51,151 nucleotides of DNA from Rickettsiales bacterium (GTDB lineage Bacteria > Pseudomonadota > Alphaproteobacteria > Rickettsiales > JABIRX01): positions 1-51,151 of the forward strand of contig JABJNB010000079.1 of assembly GCA_018659145.1 (NCBI GenBank), given 5' to 3'. A program made the translations under genes and the position numbers. Under the pieces are notes generated by a model. The model did not search any database, was not told the DNA's origin, and saw only the letters and a list, made by a program, of their open reading frames with translations. The stretch's first letter is position 1. Each line of letters begins with the position of its first letter. This document shows positions 15,287-24,085 of this stretch, in pieces.

Positions 15287-17401
15287 TTAATTGCTCTTAA
15301 CAACACCAATTTTGGTTATTGCAATGCCAGCTGCCTTAGCAGCTTCTAGTAGCGCATTACTGTCACTACCAGTTGCAATATATCTCGCCTGATCTTCAGC
15401 GAATAAATATTGATTTAATGGCATATTAGCTTCCGACTCTGTGATAGTAAGATCATAACCAAGCTTACCAAACTTAGCCATTTTATAAACCAATGTTAAA
15501 ATTCCACCATCCGATACATCATTAACAGAAGTCACAATAGCTTGATCTATTAACTTCGTAATAAAATTAGCCGTTTTAAGCTCAGTTGCCAAATCAACTG
15601 CTGGAGGAAGACCCTCTTCCGAATTTGAGATTTGCTTTAAATAAATTGAACAACCTAAATGACCTTTTGTCTCGCCTATAACAAAAATATCTTCACCTTC
15701 ATTTACAAAATAGTTATTTGGAATTTTATTAATGTCAGAAATAAGACCCACACCACCAATATTTGGTGTTGGCTGAATACCCACTTGATTAGTTTCATTA
15801 TACAAAGAAACATTTCCAGAAACAACTGGATATTTCAGATACTTAGACGCATCTTTTATAGCGTTAATTGAACTTACTATCTGCCCCATAATCTCAGACT
15901 TTTCAGGATTCCCAAAATTTAAACAATTAGTAATCGCAAGGGGTTTAGCTCCTTGCACGATCAAGTTGCGATAAGTCGCAACCACCGCCTGACTAGCCCC
16001 CATATAAGCATCTGCTGCAACATATCTTGGATTACAATCAGTTGTAACACTCACAGCTTTATCCGTGCCATGAATTCTTACAATTCCAGCGCCTATGCCT
16101 TGAGACTTAAGCGTATCATTCATCACTCCGCTATCATATTGTTCATAGATATGATTTTTTGGTGTTAAATTTGGATGAGCTAGAATCTTAATTAAATTCT
16201 CATCAATCTTAGAATCTAATTTTAAATCTGCATTTATCTTAGAGTCAGCTTTTGTAAAATGATGTGGCCTTTGATATTCTGGAGCACTATCAGCGAGTGG
16301 GCTAATAGGTAGATCAGCGACTATCTCACCTTTGTGACGCAGGATTAATTTTTGCTCTTCAATGATAGTTCCTATCTGATGACAATCTAAATCCCATTTG
16401 CTAAAAATTTCTTTCGCTAAACTCTCTTTACCAGGCTTTAGCACGATAAGCATTCTTTCCTGACTTTCAGATAACATCATTTCAAATGCCGACATGTTGC
16501 TTTCCCGTTGCGGCACATTATCTAAATTTAAATCAATACCAGCCCTTCCATTACTCGCCATCTCAATTGCAGATGAAGTTAAGCCCGCGGCTCCCATATC
16601 TTGGATAGCTAAGATCGCATCATGCTGCATTAGTTCTAAGCAACTCTCAATTAATAGTTTTTCTTTAAAAGGATCTCCAACTTGTACGGTTGGTCTTTTG
16701 CTAGCCGACTCATCATCAAATTCCTGTGATGCCATAGAAGCCCCATGAATACCATCGCGCCCCGTCTTAGCACCAACATACATGACAGAACTACCAACTT
16801 CGCTTGCAGCAGAATAAAATATTTTATCAGCTTTAGCATGACCAACACACATAGCATTAACCAAGATGTTACCGTTATAAGATTCATGATAGGTTGTATC
16901 ACCTCCAATATTTGGCACACCAACACAATTACCATAACCACCCACTCCAGCTACAACGCCAGATTCTAAAAATGCAGTTTTTTCGTGATCAATGTCACCA
17001 AAAAATAAACTATCCAAGACAGCAATTGGTCGAGCGCCCATTGTGAAAACATCCCGCAAAATTCCACCAACACCAGTTGCAGCACCTTGATATGGCTCAA
17101 TAAATGATGGATGATTATGACTTTCCATCTTGAAGATAATCGCATCATTATCACCAATATCAATGATTCCGGCATTCTCACCCGGACCACAAATAACCCA
17201 ATCTTCTTTAGTATGTAATTGCTTTAAAAAGTAACGCGTAGATTTGTAAGAACAATGCTCACTCCACATTGCCGAGAAAATCCCAAGCTCTGTTAAATTC
17301 GGCTCTCTACCAATTAGTTCAATAATTTTTTTATACTCGTCAACTTTTAGCCCCGTTGCTGCTAAAAAATCCGAAATTTCACTTTGTAACGCTTGCTTCA
17401 T
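15287..17401 (-). CDS. purL: Phosphoribosylformylglycinamidine synthase subunit PurL
   Basis: This catalyses the ATP-dependent amidation of FGAR to FGAM in de novo purine synthesis, taking ammonia from PurQ with PurS as partner. At 704 aa it is the small (PurL/PurQ/PurS-type) form, lacking the glutaminase domain. Visible signatures: [17 protein letters not shown] near residue 40, the ATP/Mg site [20 protein letters not shown] near 92-111, then [23 protein letters not shown] and, in the second repeat, [18 protein letters not shown]. purQ and purS are not adjacent. The upstream neighbour is a repeat-bearing gap. Its presence implies a purine pathway, unusual for strict energy parasites such as Rickettsia but present in several other intracellular alphaproteobacteria. 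Confidence 0.96.
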   Translation of the reverse strand: MKQALQSEISDFLAATGLKVDEYKKIIELIGREPNLTELGIFSAMWSEHCSYKSTRYFLKQLHTKEDWVICGPGENAGIIDIGDNDAIIFKMESHNHPSFIEPYQGAATGVGGILRDVFTMGARPIAVLDSLFFGDIDHEKTAFLESGVVAGVGGYGNCVGVPNIGGDTTYHESYNGNILVNAMCVGHAKADKIFYSAASEVGSSVMYVGAKTGRDGIHGASMASQEFDDESASKRPTVQVGDPFKEKLLIESCLELMQHDAILAIQDMGAAGLTSSAIEMASNGRAGIDLNLDNVPQRESNMSAFEMMLSESQERMLIVLKPGKESLAKEIFSKWDLDCHQIGTIIEEQKLILRHKGEIVADLPISPLADSAPEYQRPHHFTKADSKINADLKLDSKIDENLIKILAHPNLTPKNHIYEQYDSGVMNDTLKSQGIGAGIVRIHGTDKAVSVTTDCNPRYVAADAYMGASQAVVATYRNLIVQGAKPLAITNCLNFGNPEKSEIMGQIVSSINAIKDASKYLKYPVVSGNVSLYNETNQVGIQPTPNIGGVGLISDINKIPNNYFVNEGEDIFVIGETKGHLGCSIYLKQISNSEEGLPPAVDLATELKTANFITKLIDQAIVTSVNDVSDGGILTLVYKMAKFGKLGYDLTITESEANMPLNQYLFAEDQARYIATGSDSNALLEAAKAAGIAITKIGVVKSN

Positions 17402-17473
17402 TTTGTAATCAATATTAGTGCTGGGCTAAGCTACCCTACATTCTTACTGATTTCAAGCAACCATTAGGTCATA

Positions 17474-17600
17474 ATACCAAATCCCATCTTTGTGAGTTGG
17501 TATGAGTATTTGCCCGAGAGGCAAATCCTCGGCGTAGCGTAAGGAATGCGCGGCCTTAGAGCACCCCATCTTAGAACCGCTTTTAAGATGAGAATGGTAT
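17474..17600. repeat. MITE-like element with imperfect terminal inverted repeats
   Basis: The 127-bp block begins ATACCAAATCCCATCTT and ends AAGATGAGAATGGTAT, an imperfect inverted repeat of about 16 bases. Its interior is GC-richer than its surroundings (GCCCGAGAGGC, GGCGTAGCG, GCGCGGCC). A 62-residue minus-strand frame across it resembles no protein. A further ATACCAAAATTCAT occurs at about 17648, just outside. It looks like a small non-autonomous element lying between purL and the YggS gene; the remaining bases of 17402-17683 hold nothing else I can identify. Confidence 0.5.
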
Positions 17601-17683
17601 AATGTAGTTTTTATTTGACACGAACCTGCAGGCTGCATCACAAGATAATACCAAAATTCATGCTTGGAGTTAAAATAGAATTA

Positions 17684-18340
17684 TCAAGCAAACAAAGCTG
17701 TTCCTATCCTAATTTCATCTGTACCAACGGCGATAGCCTCTTGGTAATCAGAAGACATCCCCATACTCAGATAGGATAGCTTATTATCCTGAGCTAATTT
17801 TTTTAAATAAGCAAAATAGATGGATGGGTTTTTATCTTTGGGCGGGATGCACATTAAACCCTTTATATTAATCGTTAAATTATTCCTAATTTCTGCAAGC
17901 AAGTCTTTTAAATCATCCGGCATAACACCATATTTTTGCTCCTCGAAACCTATGTTAACCTGAATTAAATATTCACGCTCTAGCTTTGTTATTTTTTCTG
18001 CAGCATCTAATTTACTCGCCAATTTGTAACTATCTACCGTCTCAATAACATCAAATAGCTTAACAGCCTCTATCGCTTTATTTGATTGTAGGTGGCCAAT
18101 TAAATGCAATTGTAAATTTGGATAGGACTTCTTAATTGTAGTATATTTCTCTTCTGCCTCTTTTACATAATTTTCGGCAAAGCGCATATGATGCGTTGAT
18201 TTTATAAAACTAATAATATCAACCTGCATTTGCCTTTTTGATACAACTAATAAATCTGGCTCACTCCTACCCCACCTCTCTGAGACAAGCTTACTAGATC
18301 GGCTTATTTTTTGGTAATTATTAAGATATTGATCACTCAT
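17684..18340 (-). CDS. YggS/PROSC-family PLP-binding protein (PLP homeostasis)
   Basis: YggS-family proteins carry pyridoxal phosphate without a known catalytic turnover and keep PLP and amino acid pools balanced. The PLP lysine is in DLLVVSKRQ. Other hallmarks are FAENYVKEAEEK (usually FGENY), HLIGHLQSNKAIEA, the strand VNIGFEEQKYG, LSMGMSSDYQEAI and the closing RIGTALF. I start at the ATG at 18340 (218 aa), preceded by GGGTG, rather than the in-frame GTG two codons upstream. It is slightly short for the family (about 220-235 aa). It stands alone between repeats. Confidence 0.92.
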   Translation of the reverse strand: MSDQYLNNYQKISRSSKLVSERWGRSEPDLLVVSKRQMQVDIISFIKSTHHMRFAENYVKEAEEKYTTIKKSYPNLQLHLIGHLQSNKAIEAVKLFDVIETVDSYKLASKLDAAEKITKLEREYLIQVNIGFEEQKYGVMPDDLKDLLAEIRNNLTINIKGLMCIPPKDKNPSIYFAYLKKLAQDNKLSYLSMGMSSDYQEAIAVGTDEIRIGTALFA

Positions 18341-18346
18341 ATACAC

Positions 18347-18632
18347 CCATTGTTTACTAATAAAATTATAAGAAATAAAGCTCTCTTATACTAAATTTCT
18401 TTTTTCACTATAAAATACATCTGCAAATTAGTAATTTTTATTCGAGACAGCTTCCAAAAGCGAAATTTAAAAATCATAGCACATCTGAGTGCGTAAGAAT
18501 TTCAAAATGAAGTTTTGGGATGATTCTGGTGAAAAAATGCTAATTTATATAGGTATTTATAATTAAATAATAAAAACAACTTGTATCTTGTGGAAGAGTT
18601 AGATAATAGCAATATGTTACAAGATCATCAGG
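18347..18632. other. Intergenic gap with a partial repeat end
   Basis: Between the divergent YggS and lipoprotein genes lie 286 AT-rich bases. TTTTTATTCGAGACAG (about 18436-18451) matches the right end of the repeat at 32261-32327. It is followed by an AGCGAAATTTAAAAATCATAG tract that looks like further repeat debris. The promoters of both flanking genes should be here, but no box is convincing. Confidence 0.4.
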
Positions 18633-19082
18633 ATGCGTTTTATTATTTTATTGTTAGTATTATCTATTAGCTCTTGTCTCAATTGGGATGAAAACCGTTC
18701 ATATTACAAACACGCTCCTCCAAAATATGCTCCTCCATATCTGAACCAACCCTACACCCCATACACTCCAAGAGTTTCTACGCCATATAGAAATACCAAT
18801 CCATATATGAATCAATATCCTGGTAGCAATGCGCATGGTTACAATCCTTATGATTATGATTCTCAATATAGAGAACCTTACAGCTATAATAGTAATAGAA
18901 CTTTTAGAACTAACGATGCTCCAAACAATTATTACCCTCCTGTAGAGAATGATCAATCCTACTACTATAATTACCCTCCTAGAAGGCAGCATAATAACAC
19001 CCCTTCCTACAACAACCAGTATCAAGGCCAGCAGCAGAAGAGTAATTCTAATGATATAAATAATTATGAAGTCGCCAGGTAA
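18633..19082 (+). CDS. Predicted lipoprotein, Tyr/Pro/Asn-rich
   Basis: Residues 1-15 form a lipoprotein signal peptide with lipobox ISSC (Cys15 would be acylated). The mature part of about 135 residues is low-complexity, with repeated YAPPY, YTPYTP, NPYMNQYP and YNPYDYD motifs, and is probably disordered and surface- or periplasm-exposed. No family is recognised. Its 3' end overlaps the ELM1-family gene by 17 bases in another frame, so translation of the two is likely coupled. An antisense Ile-rich frame over the same DNA is a shadow. Confidence 0.8.
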   Translation: MRFIILLLVLSISSCLNWDENRSYYKHAPPKYAPPYLNQPYTPYTPRVSTPYRNTNPYMNQYPGSNAHGYNPYDYDSQYREPYSYNSNRTFRTNDAPNNYYPPVENDQSYYYNYPPRRQHNNTPSYNNQYQGQQQKSNSNDINNYEVAR

Positions 19083-20040
19083 AACCATCTTGCTACTTGA
19101 TGATCAAAGAGTCGGGAATTATAAACAACTGAAAGCTATTACAACCCATCTGCAAAATGACTTTATTATAAAAGAATTTAAATTGGTGTTTAATAATTTT
19201 GTTAAATTACCCAATATCCTTCACCATCCAAAGTCCTTAGCTGTAGTTAATTACCGTGACATAAACTTACTTGACCCAATACCAGATATAGTCCTATCTT
19301 GTGGACGCAGGTCAGCTTCTTTTGCTTGCTATATAAAATCAAAATTTCTTAAAACAAAGTTAGTACATTTGCTCAAGCCAAATATGAGTACAAAATATTT
19401 TGATTTGCTGATCACTCCCAAACATGATCATTATCCACATGCAGATTATGAGTACCTATTACCGCCTAGCCTGACTAACATCAATAAATTTGCATCTGAG
19501 GCTAAAGGATTTGAGTATCTCAAATTAATCAATGAACCAAAATTATGCGTGATAATTGGTGGCTCATCTAAAAATAAAAAACTGGGTGATCTCGAATATA
19601 AAAACTTTGCTAGCTTAATGGAATTTATTAACGGAGTTCAAAATCAAAAGATCTTATTAACTACTTCTAGGCGAACTGATCAGAAGCTATTGGATATCAT
19701 TAATAAAACTTGTCTAAAAAATAAAAATATCGAAGCCTATCTTTATCGCGATAATGATAACCTAAACCCATATAGCTCTTTTCTCTATTATTCTGATAAA
19801 ATCCTAGTTACAGGAGACTCCATCTCAATGGTTGCTGACGCTATTTTAACAAAAAAACCAGTCATGATTTATGAAGATTTTGCCGGACCGAAACAATTGG
19901 AATTTTTAAGTAATTTATATTCTAACAACTATGCTTTAAAATTTACTGATCAAGTGACTGATGTTGATTTTGAGGAACTGGTTAAATATGAGGCAAATGA
20001 AGCAAAGGAAATTGCTAATAAAATTATAGCAATATCCTAA
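19066..20040 (+). CDS. Mitochondrial fission ELM1-like family protein (DUF1022)
   Basis: The 324-aa protein fits the ELM1/DUF1022 family shared by alphaproteobacteria and plants. The plant member acts in mitochondrial fission by recruiting dynamin; the bacterial role is unknown, and the fold resembles GT-B glycosyltransferases. Visible family features are the N-terminal LLLDDQRVGNYKQLKAI, PDIVLSCGRRSA, DLLITPKHDHYPH, the glycine loop VIIGGSSKNKKLG, LLTTSRRTDQKLL and the C-terminal VTGDSISMVADAILTKKPVM. There is no signal peptide or membrane segment. It overlaps the upstream lipoprotein gene by 17 bases, suggesting co-expression and perhaps an envelope role. Confidence 0.85.
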   Translation: MKSPGKTILLLDDQRVGNYKQLKAITTHLQNDFIIKEFKLVFNNFVKLPNILHHPKSLAVVNYRDINLLDPIPDIVLSCGRRSASFACYIKSKFLKTKLVHLLKPNMSTKYFDLLITPKHDHYPHADYEYLLPPSLTNINKFASEAKGFEYLKLINEPKLCVIIGGSSKNKKLGDLEYKNFASLMEFINGVQNQKILLTTSRRTDQKLLDIINKTCLKNKNIEAYLYRDNDNLNPYSSFLYYSDKILVTGDSISMVADAILTKKPVMIYEDFAGPKQLEFLSNLYSNNYALKFTDQVTDVDFEELVKYEANEAKEIANKIIAIS

Positions 20041-20087
20041 TTTTTTATAATCTTAATTAATGTAGATATGCATAATCATGCATAAGT

Positions 20088-20385
20088 CTACAAACAAAAA
20101 ACAAATAATGAGTTTCCCTTTCCTTTAGTGCTTACTAAGTCAAAGTAATCACATTCAAAATTATTTAAATAAAAACTATAATTTATCCTCCATTGACTAC
20201 CTGTCTTCCCTGGCTCTTTGACTATCGTTCCATCTACTAATCTTATTTTACGCTCATCTTTAAGATCTATCGATGTTAAGCCTTCCTGCTCTTCGTAAAG
20301 TGATGAGCACATTGTTTTTAAACATGTTTCTGACCGACGAAGGGCTTTTGCACACTTAAATAACAGACCTACAAAGTCATCTCGC
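20088..20385 (-). pseudogene. IS4-family transposase fragment
   Basis: The minus strand reads about 95 residues without a proper start: KRDDFVGLLFKCAKALRRSE, then KIRLVDGTIVKEPGKTGSQW, then FDLVSTKGKGN before a TAG at 20088-20090. RLVDGT (with the first catalytic Asp) followed by EPGKTGSQWR is the beginning of the DDE domain of a group of IS4 transposases. The full enzyme is about 400 aa, so most is missing. Its 5' edge merges with the 3' end of the next gene, where both frames read through the same bases (20369-20385). Confidence 0.75.
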
Positions 20386-20821
20386 TTGCCTTCTGTAATT
20401 GATTAGGATTCCTATCAATACTTTCTCCACGTTTGGTTTCTCTTGCAGACATAATTTCTACTAAACGTGAAGCAGATTCATTACCCTCAGCTGTAGGATT
20501 ACTTTGATCTCCGTGCCTGACCTCGCGATACTCTCTTGGCATTCTTATCGCTTGCACGCCACTACTACTAGCACCTTGTGCAGCTCTATCTAAGCTAGAT
20601 AGAATCGCTTCTTCTCCTACTGGAGCTTCATCTGTGACTGCTTGAGCTCCACTTGCTGACATCTCAACTTCACCATGATCAACACCTGTATTTTTATTTC
20701 GAGCGCTTTTTAAGCTATAACAACAAATCAGAATACCCAATATTACAGCTGCACTCACCCCTCCCACAACCAAACTAGTTGCAAAAGCAGCAGCGTAGTT
20801 TCTATTATTATTTGTAGCCAT
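20369..20821 (-). CDS. Small single-pass membrane protein with polar Ser/Ala/Glu-rich tail
   Basis: No family is recognised. One hydrophobic helix (about residues 12-36, SLVVGGVSAAVILGILICCY) is followed by a polar, probably disordered tail of about 110 residues rich in Ala, Glu and Ser. Its last codons lie in DNA that in another frame continues the IS4 transposase relic, so the natural C-terminus was probably replaced by an insertion. It is 17 bases downstream of the secreted-protein gene and probably in the same transcript. Lineage-specific envelope or secretion substrates often look like this, but no function can be assigned. Confidence 0.6.
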   Translation of the reverse strand: MATNNNRNYAAAFATSLVVGGVSAAVILGILICCYSLKSARNKNTGVDHGEVEMSASGAQAVTDEAPVGEEAILSSLDRAAQGASSSGVQAIRMPREYREVRHGDQSNPTAEGNESASRLVEIMSARETKRGESIDRNPNQLQKASEMTL

Positions 20822-20838
20822 AGTTGGAGCTAATGACG

Positions 20839-21258
20839 CTATGTTAGGCTGCTCTCTTGGTCTAAAGATTGGAGCATGTGATGGAGATCCTGATTTAGAG
20901 TCTGTAACTCAGGATCCACAAGCTCAGGATCGGAAAAATTTGTCTTATAAATAATAAGTGATTTTGCTTCAGCCTCGCTTAGGTTGTTAAACTTTTCTAT
21001 ACATCCAGAACTACCTTCCTTATCTCGAGTCCAAGGATCACCGCAATATTCATGATACCAATCAAGATCATACTCTCTTCTAAGTCGCTCGATTCTTTTT
21101 AAATCTAACTTTATTAACTTCTCACTTTCAAATGATTCACTAATATCTTTATTATATTGAGGAATAAAAGGTATTATCCTCTCTCCACCCAAATCAGCCA
21201 AAGCGACATTTGGAAGATTAATTAGACCAACCAATATAATTAATATTACCGTTCTCAT
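20839..21258 (-). CDS. Small exported protein of unknown function
   Basis: I start at the ATG at 21258 because the protein then opens with a clean signal peptide (MRTVILIILVGLINLPNVALA, cleavage before DLGG). The frame is open 13 codons further to a GTG, which would bury the signal. The mature part of about 118 residues is charged and contains two Cys (YCGDPW and GCIEKF), which could form a disulfide in the periplasm. No family is recognised. It precedes the membrane protein gene by 17 bases. Confidence 0.65.
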   Translation of the reverse strand: MRTVILIILVGLINLPNVALADLGGERIIPFIPQYNKDISESFESEKLIKLDLKRIERLRREYDLDWYHEYCGDPWTRDKEGSSGCIEKFNNLSEAEAKSLIIYKTNFSDPELVDPELQTLNQDLHHMLQSLDQESSLT

Positions 21259-21374
21259 ATATGCTTTTAATAATAAATAATACCAACACAACCTCACAGC
21301 TAACCCCCATCTAACAACTTAAGCCAACATGTTATTACATTATTTGATTCTTATAAACATGGCTGGAAAGATAG

Positions 21375-22440
21375 ATATGTCAATTCAGCATCTAAAGGGT
21401 CTATTACAAAATACTTCAATATATTCAAAAATTACATTTTTAGCCTCATGTTGGTTATTAAATTCATAATGATTAGTTAATTCAGTTTTTAAAGTGTGGA
21501 AGAAGGATTCAGCCACCGCATTATCCCAGCAATCACCTTTCCTGCTCATGCTTTGAACAAGGCCATAATCTTTAGAATATTCCGATGACTATCAGAGGCG
21601 TATTGGCTACCACGATCAGTGTGCCATACTAATCCTTTAGGAGGCTTGCGTTTCCATAAAGCCATGGTGGAGCATTATTAACCAACTCTGCTCTCAGATG
21701 GTTTGTCATAGACCAACCAATGATTTTTCTTGAATAAAGATCAATCACTGTTGATAGATATAGCCAACCCTGCTTAGTCGGAATATAGGTGATGTCACCG
21801 ACTCAGTAACTATCAGGTCTTGCAACATTAAATTCTCTCTTTAGCAGGTTAGGTGAGATGACTTTGTTATGCTTAGAATCAGTTGTAACTTTAAATCTCC
21901 GCTTAGTTTTGCAAGAAAGACCAGCTATAGACATCAGCCTCCTGATCCTGTGACGACTAACAGCTCCCCTTGATTTGCTAATTTCTTAACAATCCTACGG
22001 CAACCATAAACATTACGGTTTGCTATAAAAATATCTGTAATCATTCTGGTTAACTCCCTGTTTTCTTGATCCCGATTACTTTCAGGATGATCCAGCCAGT
22101 GATAATAACCACTGCGTGATACCTTCATAAAATTGCATAAATAATTATAGAAAAACTACCCCTATTATCTCTTACCCATGCGTACTTTTTTGGGATTCCT
22201 TGGCAAAGTACGCGGCAGCCTTTTTTAATAAATCACGTTCTTGCTTTAATAGCTGCAATTCCTTCTTAAGACGCCTCAATTCTTCATGATGGCATTCTGT
22301 CTTGAGTAACGTGTTTATATTCATACCAAGGTCACATGCCGTCTGGGCTATTGGCTGATCTGTCTCAGTTGCTAATTTTACCGCTGATGATTGCCTTTAG
22401 GCTTTCTGGACATAAGTTTAATTCTTTGGTTATTAATCTT
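21375..22440 (-). pseudogene. Degraded IS3-family insertion sequence (orfA and orfB)
   Basis: On the minus strand, orfA remains as KLATETDQPIAQTACDLGMN, then a short deletion, then ELRRLKKELQLLKQERDLLK and AAAYFAKES, a typical IS3 HTH and leucine-zipper protein. orfB follows in pieces: KYAWVRDNRG, then after a shift MKVSRSGYYHWLDHP and NVYGCRRIVKKLANQG (21934-22128). After another shift come RHRIRRLMSIAGLSCKTKRR, a TGA where Trp is expected (SY-stop-VGDITY), [31 protein letters not shown] and [20 protein letters not shown]. At least four frameshifts and one stop make it dead. Neither terminal repeat was clearly located. Bases 21298-21374 hold nothing recognised. Confidence 0.85.
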
Positions 22441-22553
22441 TCTAAAAGGATTGTCCGAAAAACTATACCCACATCATTTTAGAAAACCAGAGAGCTTTTG
22501 GACATTGCAAGCCTTTGATATAGTCAGATTTGGAGAGGTTAATCAGTGCCATA

Positions 22554-23750
22554 TTAATATTTAAAGTTATTAATTGGCTCGCCATCATTTAGAATTTCTA
22601 GATATTTTTTATAAACAAATATCTTATGGCGTTCTTTTTTAGTAACCTCTTCAACAATTCCAAGATATTCCAAATTTTCCATATTGCGAATAATTGTTGG
22701 TAGCGAGATTTTGCATTCTTCCTTTATTTTTCCTGTATTAGTAATTGGACTTTTTTGTAAATATTTATAAATTGCCAAAATTGCTGGCGTGCATTTATCA
22801 GATGTTTCGATTAGATTTGAATCTTGGTTAAATAAGTTAATGATATTTTTTGCTGTTGTTACCGCACCATTTGAAGTTTTTTCAACTCCAGTTAAAAAGA
22901 ATTTTATCCAAGATTCAAAATCTCCAGTTTCTCTAATATTTTGTAGATGATTGTAATATTCTTGTCTGTTGGCTTTAAAATAAAGGCTGAGGTAAAGAGA
23001 TGGTTGCTTTAGAATTCCATCATTACAAAGCATCAAAGTTATTAAAAGCCTGCCTATTCTGCCATTACCATCTAAAAATGGGTGGATGGTTTCAAACTGC
23101 ACATGAGCAATTGCTGCTCTAATTAAGATTGGCATTTTGACTTTTTCATCATGAAGGAACTTTTCAAAATTATCTAAACAATCCATTAGGCTTTCTGCTG
23201 GCGGTGGTACAAAAAGTGCATTACCCGGTCTTGATCCTCCTATACAATTTTGAGAAGTTCTAAACTCACCAGGGTTTTTATTATTGCCTCTGGAATTATT
23301 CATTAATTTTTCGTGGGCCTCTTTGATTAGCCTTAGTGATAATGGTAATTTTTCTAAGCGTTCAATTGAATAATTCATGGCGGCAACATAAGAAGATACT
23401 TCTGTCACATCATCGAATAAATTATTGGAGGATTGTCCATTATTTTCAAAAAGAAGTAAGTCAGAAAGAGAGGATTGAGTTCCTTCAATTTGCGAAGATA
23501 AAACCGCTTCTTTTCTAACATACATATAAAGAAATAAAGCTGGATCTGGCAAAACTAGACTAATTCCATCTAAACGACCAAGAGCAGTATTTGCCTTGTC
23601 TAGCAAATGATAAATCTCACTCAAATCAATTGGAGGCTCCGGTGGTAAGTTACTTGGAATATAGCTATTAAAAGACTCGCCACTAACTATGGAGCTTTTA
23701 ACATACTTGCCGATTCTATCTTTTTTTGATGAGGTGCTTTGATTTTGCAT
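22554..23750 (-). CDS. Fic-family adenylyltransferase with inhibitory helix and C-terminal winged helix
   Basis: Fic enzymes transfer AMP (or another NMP) to hydroxyl side chains of target proteins. The catalytic loop HPFLDGNGRIGR is at 223-234 with the catalytic His223 intact. Upstream, SSQIEG (85-90) matches the inhibitory S/TxxxEG/N motif, making this a class II Fic protein that can autoinhibit through Glu89. N-terminal PPEPPIDLSEIYHLLDKAN is the Fic_N region. The C-terminal 80 residues (PITNTGKIKEECKISLPTII) look like a winged helix, so it may bind DNA. No signal peptide or antitoxin partner is adjacent. It could act on host proteins or inside the cell; the winged helix favours the latter. 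It borders the IS3 relic. Confidence 0.93.
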   Translation of the reverse strand: MQNQSTSSKKDRIGKYVKSSIVSGESFNSYIPSNLPPEPPIDLSEIYHLLDKANTALGRLDGISLVLPDPALFLYMYVRKEAVLSSQIEGTQSSLSDLLLFENNGQSSNNLFDDVTEVSSYVAAMNYSIERLEKLPLSLRLIKEAHEKLMNNSRGNNKNPGEFRTSQNCIGGSRPGNALFVPPPAESLMDCLDNFEKFLHDEKVKMPILIRAAIAHVQFETIHPFLDGNGRIGRLLITLMLCNDGILKQPSLYLSLYFKANRQEYYNHLQNIRETGDFESWIKFFLTGVEKTSNGAVTTAKNIINLFNQDSNLIETSDKCTPAILAIYKYLQKSPITNTGKIKEECKISLPTIIRNMENLEYLGIVEEVTKKERHKIFVYKKYLEILNDGEPINNFKY

Positions 23751-23916
23751 ATTAACTTTAAATAAAGAATTTGCCTTAAAACATTACTTAAAGACATTTT
23801 AACTAACATCTATGAAAGTTGAAAGTAATTAAGTAAAGAAAAGTTGGCATTTCGTTATTTGATAAAAAATATGTAATGTGGGCATTAGTTAGCATTTTTT
23901 TGATGAATAGATTTTT

Positions 23917-24085
23917 GTGAAAAAGCCACGCCCGTCCCAACAGGCAAAAAATCACGAACTTTTCAACCAATTGGTAAAACCTTATAAAACAAGGATTCGA
24001 ACATGAGGGAGTTAGATTTGAGGAAGACAAAAGGAAGACCTATAAAGAGAGTAAACAGGCCCATACAATTGATCCTGAATTTTAA
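23917..24085 (+). pseudogene. Possible decayed small ORF, unidentified
   Basis: In the 331-base gap before the ABC exporter gene, the plus strand reads KKPRPSQQAKNHELFNQLVK from 23920 to a TGA near 24005. A shifted frame then gives GFEHEGVRFEEDKRKTYKES and runs to a TAA at 24083-24085. The amino-acid mix looks coding, but I cannot name it and the single-frame shift means it is broken. The rest of the gap, 23751-23916, is AT-rich without a visible feature. Confidence 0.3.

Noticed and set aside
17453..17641. 62-aa minus-strand frame
   Set aside because: It lies almost entirely on the 127-bp MITE-like element; no independent support as a gene.
18699..19088. 129-aa minus-strand frame rich in Ile and Val
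   Set aside because: It is antisense to the Tyr/Pro/Asn-rich lipoprotein; Tyr and Asn codons read backwards give Val and Ile. The plus-strand frame has a lipobox and coupled downstream gene.
23993..24010. GGATTCGAA resembling a tRNA T-arm
   Set aside because: No acceptor, anticodon or D arm can be folded around it.
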